64,000 bases of DNA from the NCBI RefSeq assembly GCF_014641495.1, contig NZ_BMHV01000001.1, positions 1 through 64,000 on the forward strand. The letters are read 5' to 3'. The notes under the pieces were generated by a model that saw nothing but the letters and a program-made list of their open reading frames with translations, made no database searches and had not been told where the DNA came from. This document shows, piece by piece, positions 62,293 through 64,000 of the stretch. Made by a program: the position numbers and the translations under genes. This DNA is from Terasakiella brassicae (GTDB lineage Bacteria > Pseudomonadota > Alphaproteobacteria > Rhodospirillales > Terasakiellaceae). How positions within the stretch are numbered: the stretch's first letter is position 1; each line of letters opens with the position of its first letter.

Positions 62293-64000
62293 ATGAAAGA
62301 ACTGGGTTCTGCACAATTGGGCTGGAAAGAAAACAAAACCCCTGTATCCGGGCGCTTTGATGATGTTTATTTCAGTGTGGATGATGGCCTTGCGGAATCT
62401 CTTTATGTTTTTGTGCATGGTTGCGGTCTTCCTGGGGCATTTGAAGATAAACAGGTTTTTAACGTTGCAGAAACCGGGTTTGGGACAGGGTTAAATTTCC
62501 TTTTGACGTGGCAAGTCTGGAAGGAAAGTAAAACAGATTGTCAGTTAAACTATTTTTCGGTGGAAGCTTTTCCACTGGATCAGGAAGAATTGAAACAGGC
62601 CTATGCAAACTTTCCCGACCTCGCTCCTTTTGCGGCAAAATTTCTGGATCATTATCCAACGCTCACCCCCGGGTTCCATCATATCGTATTGGAAGGCGGC
62701 AAGGTTAAACTGACCCTGATGCTTGGGGATGCCGCCGATATGTTTGCACAATTGGACGGGCAGATTGATGCCTGGTATCTGGATGGTTTTGCCCCTGCAA
62801 AAAATCCTGAAATGTGGCGCGACGATGTATTTCAACAAATCGGACGTTTGTCCAGATATGGAAGTGTTCTTTCGACCTTTACAGCGGCAGGCTTTGTCAA
62901 ACGAGGTTTGCGCGATGTGGGATTTGATATGTCAAAACGCCGGGGGTTTGGGCGCAAACGTGACAGTTTAATCGGTGTGTTTGAAGGGAACGAAAAAAGA
63001 CAACCTGCACCATGGTTCGCCAAACCGCAAAAAGAATTTAAAAAACAAAAAATTGCGGTCATTGGGGCGGGGATTGCAGGATGCACAACAGCGCGGCGTT
63101 TAATCGCAGATGGTCACGATGTCACTTTGTTTGATCGAAATGATCGGGCAGGGCAAGAAGGGTCCGGTAATCGGTTAGGTCTGATCAAACCACGATTAAC
63201 GCAGGAAGGTTGGTTTAATGTCCGAACGTACCTGCATGCGCTTTATTACTATGATCATCTTGATGTTACATCGTGGCAAGGTGCGCGCGGCCTGTTTCAG
63301 ATGGAACAGGATACAGCAGACCGTTTAAAATTAAAATTGCTGGCGGAAAAAGAGATTTTGCCACCGGATCATATGCGTCTTGTCACGGCACAGGAAGCCA
63401 GTGCGTTAATTGGTGTGTCTGTGCCGCGCGGCGGGCTATGGTTTACCAAAGCAGGATATGTGGAACCTTCCGCCCTGTGTCAGGCCTTGAGTGCGGATAT
63501 GCAAACAAGATTTAATACGGATATTACCGCCTTGATCCGTCATACAGACGGCTGGCAACTGAAATCGGGGGAGGATGTCGTTTTTGAAGGGGATAGCGTT
63601 GTGTTGGCAACGGCGGGCGAAAATGCGGCCCTTAACCCCTATAGTAAAATGATTATGCGGGGTCGGCGCGGGCAGGTGTCTTATGTGCGTGCGACAAAGG
63701 AAAGTGAAAAAACACAATGCCCGTTGACCTGCGGCGGTTATTTTATCCCTGCCAAAAATGGACAGCATATTGTCGGAGCGACTTTTGATCATTGGCCCGA
63801 TTTCTTTGATAAAAGTTATCGCGAGGTAACAGAGCAAAGCCACGAAAAGAACCGTAATAAATTACGTGATTATTTCCCCGATATGGATTTTGCGGTTGAA
63901 GGGGGGCGGGCCTCGATCCGCGCCATGACGCCGGACCATATGCCGATTGTCGGGCCTGTTTTTGATGAGGCCTGGTATAAAGAGGCTTATACCCATTTGA
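62293..64000 (+). CDS. mnmC: Bifunctional tRNA modification enzyme MnmC (3' end cut by window)
   Basis: 569 codons are visible from ATG 62293 with no stop; the gene runs past the window edge. The N-terminal methyltransferase domain has VAETGFGTGLNFLLTW and DAWYLDGFAPAKNPEMW. The C-terminal FAD oxidoreductase domain starts IAVIGAGIAGCTTARRLIAD near residue 255, with GSGNRLGLIKPRLT and GYFIPAKNGQHIVGAT. MnmC makes mnm5s2U34 in tRNAs: the FAD domain removes carboxymethyl and the MTase adds methyl. It is divergent from the acyltransferase-hydrolase with a 66-bp gap. Confidence 0.94.
   Translation, partial: MKELGSAQLGWKENKTPVSGRFDDVYFSVDDGLAESLYVFVHGCGLPGAFEDKQVFNVAETGFGTGLNFLLTWQVWKESKTDCQLNYFSVEAFPLDQEELKQAYANFPDLAPFAAKFLDHYPTLTPGFHHIVLEGGKVKLTLMLGDAADMFAQLDGQIDAWYLDGFAPAKNPEMWRDDVFQQIGRLSRYGSVLSTFTAAGFVKRGLRDVGFDMSKRRGFGRKRDSLIGVFEGNEKRQPAPWFAKPQKEFKKQKIAVIGAGIAGCTTARRLIADGHDVTLFDRNDRAGQEGSGNRLGLIKPRLTQEGWFNVRTYLHALYYYDHLDVTSWQGARGLFQMEQDTADRLKLKLLAEKEILPPDHMRLVTAQEASALIGVSVPRGGLWFTKAGYVEPSALCQALSADMQTRFNTDITALIRHTDGWQLKSGEDVVFEGDSVVLATAGENAALNPYSKMIMRGRRGQVSYVRATKESEKTQCPLTCGGYFIPAKNGQHIVGATFDHWPDFFDKSYREVTEQSHEKNRNKLRDYFPDMDFAVEGGRASIRAMTPDHMPIVGPVFDEAWYKEAYTHL

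Overview
The window looks like a chromosomal segment of a marine or aquatic alphaproteobacterium of the Rhodospirillales type, at moderate GC. The grounds are a LuxI/LuxR pair, an alphaproteobacterial DUF2783 gene, a CtaA/CtaB/SCO/aa3 oxidase operon and a Che cluster ordered like the Pseudomonas Che2 cluster. The genus cannot be fixed from sequence reading alone. There is one tRNA (Ser-UGA). I see no rRNA, CRISPR, transposase or phage gene.

Region 1 (1-6.4 kb): a COG0523/CobW metallochaperone GTPase; a tandem luxR-luxI quorum-sensing pair separated by a 20-bp perfect lux-box-like dyad; tRNA-Ser; and a three-gene catabolic operon (VOC protein, FAD monooxygenase, DUF2783). That operon is divergent from a MarR regulator, across three operator-like dyads of the form RGTT-N8-AACT.

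Region 2 (6.4-24.9 kb): a single 17.8-kb gene for a 5945-residue secreted, RTX-type adhesin-like protein. It has an N-terminal FecR-like domain, about 2600 residues of alanine-rich helical rod carrying two EF-hand-like loops, cadherin/VCBS-like domains, three LamG/concanavalin-like domains, a propeller-like block and RTX nonapeptides. A 230-bp nested palindrome follows it. No type I secretion genes are in the window.

Region 3 (24.9-30.6 kb): thiI (with rhodanese domain), an NsrR-like regulator with a group III truncated hemoglobin (NO defence), rimO, an FAH-family hydrolase and an alpha/beta hydrolase. The rimO terminator appears to lie inside the hemoglobin coding sequence.

Region 4 (30.9-48.9 kb): a dense signalling island. 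A Cache histidine kinase and NarL-type regulator come first, then an Hpt/degenerate-receiver protein, a STAS protein, and cheY-cheA-cheW-mcp-cheR-cheD-cheB. After these come a cryptic CheZ-like protein, a receiver-PP2C phosphatase, an RsbW-like ATPase, a short protein resembling an isolated MCP hairpin tip, a stand-alone di-iron ODP/flavodiiron-type metallo-beta-lactamase protein, a second CheY and an Hpt protein. I infer a Che2/F7-like array coupled to a partner-switching module and to an O2/NO-sensing di-iron protein. This is the most unusual system in the window.

Region 5 (49-58.2 kb): a cytochrome oxidase operon: DUF2189, ctaA, DUF420, a subunit-I-like protein without the CuB His-His pair, a short CuA protein, ctaB, subunit III, SCO, subunit II, a type-A2 subunit I (YSHPAV) and a 37-residue membrane peptide. 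Region 6 (58.2-64 kb): an acyl-CoA synthetase overlapping a fused acyltransferase-alpha/beta hydrolase, and divergent mnmC cut by the window edge.
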